Shown one piece after another: positions 15,181 through 16,156 of a stretch of DNA of 16,156 nucleotides. Position 1 is the stretch's first letter; every line of letters begins with the position of its first letter. Under the pieces are notes generated by a model that was not told where the DNA came from, did no database searches, and worked only from the letters and a program-made list of their open reading frames with translations. The stretch comes from Pseudomonadota bacterium (GTDB lineage: Bacteria; Pseudomonadota; Gammaproteobacteria; Burkholderiales; Burkholderiaceae), in assembly GCA_029777935.1 (NCBI GenBank), contig JAKORH010000157.1, positions 1 through 16,156 of the forward strand. Reading direction: 5' to 3'. The translations under genes were made by a program, and so were the position numbers.

Positions 15181-15304
15181 GAAGCCGTGAATAAATTTAC
15201 TGCGCGCCCCGATCTCGCGCCTCCGGTGCTCAACGTACGACTCTGTACGCGTCCGCTCCTCGGCGCAACCTCGGGGCGCTCGCTACGATTTCCTCACGGC
15301 TTCT
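15180..15304. repeat. Long concentric imperfect palindrome between ligase and membrane-protein genes
   Basis: The whole ligase-to-membrane-protein gap folds on itself about one centre near 15241-15242. Paired arms are AGAAGCCGTGA (15180-15190) with TCACGGCTTCT (15294-15304), AAAT (15193-15196) with ATTT (15288-15291), GCGCCCCGA (15204-15212) with TCGGGGCGC (15271-15279), GCGCC (15217-15221) with GGCGC (15262-15266) and CGTAC (15234-15238) with GTACG (15245-15249). The outer arm begins in the ligase stop codon and the element ends 20 bases before the next ATG. It contains unusually AT-rich ATAAATTTA. It could be a dispersed palindromic repeat or a structured intercistronic RNA; no protein is encoded. 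Confidence 0.7.
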
Positions 15305-15324
15305 GAACCTCTCGAAACAGCGCG

Positions 15325-15582
15325 ATGTCCTCCAAGCACTGGCTCGCCGTCCTGTGCCTCGTCGCCGGCATCCCGCTGGCGGCGTACGGGCTGACGCACG
15401 GCGCATGGCTGCTCGCGCTCGCGGGGCTGGCGCTGGTCCTGACGTTCTGGTACCTGGTTTGGCAATGGTTCGCCGGCGCAGGCAAGCCGATGGGCGCCGA
15501 AGGCCGGATCAGGCCGGCCGCGAACGCGGCCTGGAAGATGAAGGACGAGCCCGTTGCGGGTCCGGCGGAGAAGAAGGACTAG
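15325..15582 (+). CDS. Small two-helix membrane protein of unknown function
   Basis: An 85-residue protein with two hydrophobic segments (about 6-22 and 27-49), joined by a tight turn YGLTHGAW, and a polar, lysine-rich C-terminal tail (about 53-85, ending AEKKD). No recognised domain and no lipobox. It is co-directional with the ligase and ends 2 bases before the LivG-like ATPase start; the ribosome site for the latter (GGAG...AAGGA) is inside its 3' end. That tight spacing, normal codon use and hydrophobic pattern support a real gene. Its place suggests an accessory role in the uptake/activation cluster, but no function can be assigned. Its own ribosome site is weak, so the ATG at 15325 is the likeliest rather than certain start. 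Confidence 0.75.
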   Translation: MSSKHWLAVLCLVAGIPLAAYGLTHGAWLLALAGLALVLTFWYLVWQWFAGAGKPMGAEGRIRPAANAAWKMKDEPVAGPAEKKD

Positions 15583-15584
15583 CG

Positions 15585-16156
15585 ATGGCGGACCGGCACA
15601 TCGGCGACGTGATCCTGAAGGTGGACAACATCGCGCTGGCGTTCGGCGGCGTGAAGGCGCTCACCGACGTGAGCTTCGACGTGCGCGAACACGAGGTGCG
15701 AGCGATCATCGGCCCGAACGGCGCCGGCAAGAGCTCGATGCTGAACTGCATCAACGGCGTGTACTCGCCGCAGCAGGGGAGGATCGCCTATCGCGGCGCG
15801 AGCTTCGCGCAGATGAGCCCGCACCGCGCGGCGGAAATGGGAATCGCGCGCACGTTCCAGTCGCTGGCCCTGTTCAAGGGCATGACCGTGCTCGACAACA
15901 TCATGACGGGCCGCAACCTGAAGATGAAATCGAACGTGCTGCTGCAGGCGATGCGCTTCGGCCCGGCGCTGAAGGAGGAACTGCGCCACCGCGAGTTCGT
16001 CGAGCACATCATCGATTTCCTCGAAATCCAGGCTTACCGCAAGACGCCGGTCGGGCGCCTTCCGTACGGCCTGCAGAAGCGCGTCGACCTCGGCCGCGCG
16101 CTGGCGATGGAGCCGACGCTGCTGCTGCTCGACGAGCCGATGGCGGGCATGAACAC
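15585..16156 (+). CDS. livG: Branched-chain-amino-acid-type ABC transporter ATP-binding protein (LivG-like), 3' end cut
   Basis: The first 190 residues of an ABC ATPase; LivG proteins are usually about 255. Walker A is GPNGAGKS (43-50), the Q-loop is ARTFQSLALF with Gln92, the signature region is LPYGLQKRVDLGRAL (159-173), and Walker B LLLLDEP (179-185) is followed by MAGMN, like the AGLN of LivG proteins. The signature is LPYGL rather than the usual LSxGQ, a variant known in this family. It powers uptake by a periplasmic-binding-protein-dependent permease of the hydrophobic amino-acid uptake family. In this cluster the substrate may be a carboxylate later activated by the ligase rather than leucine. 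The permease and binding-protein genes would lie beyond the window. Confidence 0.92.
   Translation, partial: MADRHIGDVILKVDNIALAFGGVKALTDVSFDVREHEVRAIIGPNGAGKSSMLNCINGVYSPQQGRIAYRGASFAQMSPHRAAEMGIARTFQSLALFKGMTVLDNIMTGRNLKMKSNVLLQAMRFGPALKEELRHREFVEHIIDFLEIQAYRKTPVGRLPYGLQKRVDLGRALAMEPTLLLLDEPMAGMN

Noticed and set aside
1..16156. tRNA or rRNA genes, CRISPR arrays, integrases or prophage genes
   Set aside because: No cloverleaf, spaced direct-repeat array or recombinase motif was found on either strand. The two palindromic elements do not have regular repeat-spacer spacing.

Overview
The window is GC-rich proteobacterial chromosome, densely packed with coding sequence. The base composition, together with a Crp/Fnr regulator facing an acyl-CoA ligase that leads into a LivG-type ABC ATPase, points to a betaproteobacterium, most likely Burkholderiales. 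That assignment is inferred from gene content; there is no rRNA or other direct taxonomic marker. I see no tRNA, rRNA, CRISPR array, integrase, transposase or prophage gene.

Layout. (1) 1-983, minus: an MFS transporter whose C-terminus runs off the window. (2) 1017-1201: a non-coding, MITE/REP-like element bounded by imperfect terminal inverted repeats. (3) 1229-3990, minus: a two-gene unit with a 1-nt stop/start overlap. It encodes a PilB/GspE-type secretion ATPase with an N-terminus rich in MshEN (c-di-GMP-binding) repeats, followed by an HDOD-domain protein. (4) 3991-4286: a divergent control region containing direct and inverted repeats. (5) 4287-6952, plus: a membrane-bound hybrid histidine kinase overlapping by 1 nt with an alpha/beta hydrolase. 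(6) 7074-8285, plus: a second MFS transporter with its own plausible promoter. It converges, with a 6-bp gap, on an aldo/keto reductase (8292-9125, minus). (7) 9316-9801, plus: a small SRPBCC-fold protein. (8) 9915-12371, plus: a large Ntn-hydrolase closely resembling the PvdQ acyl-homoserine-lactone acylase family, here carrying a lipoprotein signal. It converges on a Crp/Fnr regulator across a perfect 15-bp hairpin. (9) 12387-16156: the Crp/Fnr gene (minus) divergent from a long-chain acyl-CoA synthetase, a roughly 125-bp concentric palindromic element, a small two-helix membrane protein, and the start of a LivG-like ABC ATPase.

How the genes may work together. The left part looks regulatory: an ATPase probably controlled by c-di-GMP, an HDOD partner, and a hybrid kinase translationally coupled to a hydrolase. 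The right part looks metabolic: uptake of a carboxylic or amino-acid-like substrate by a branched-chain-type ABC system, activation to a CoA thioester, and control by the divergent Crp/Fnr protein. The PvdQ-like acylase adds a possible signal-degrading activity at the cell surface. The most interesting items are the four-fold MshEN array in the ATPase with its coupled HDOD gene, the kinase/hydrolase pair, the lipoprotein-type PvdQ homologue, and the two non-coding palindromic elements at 1017-1201 and 15180-15304. No single, wholly unprecedented multi-gene system can be demonstrated from the sequence alone.
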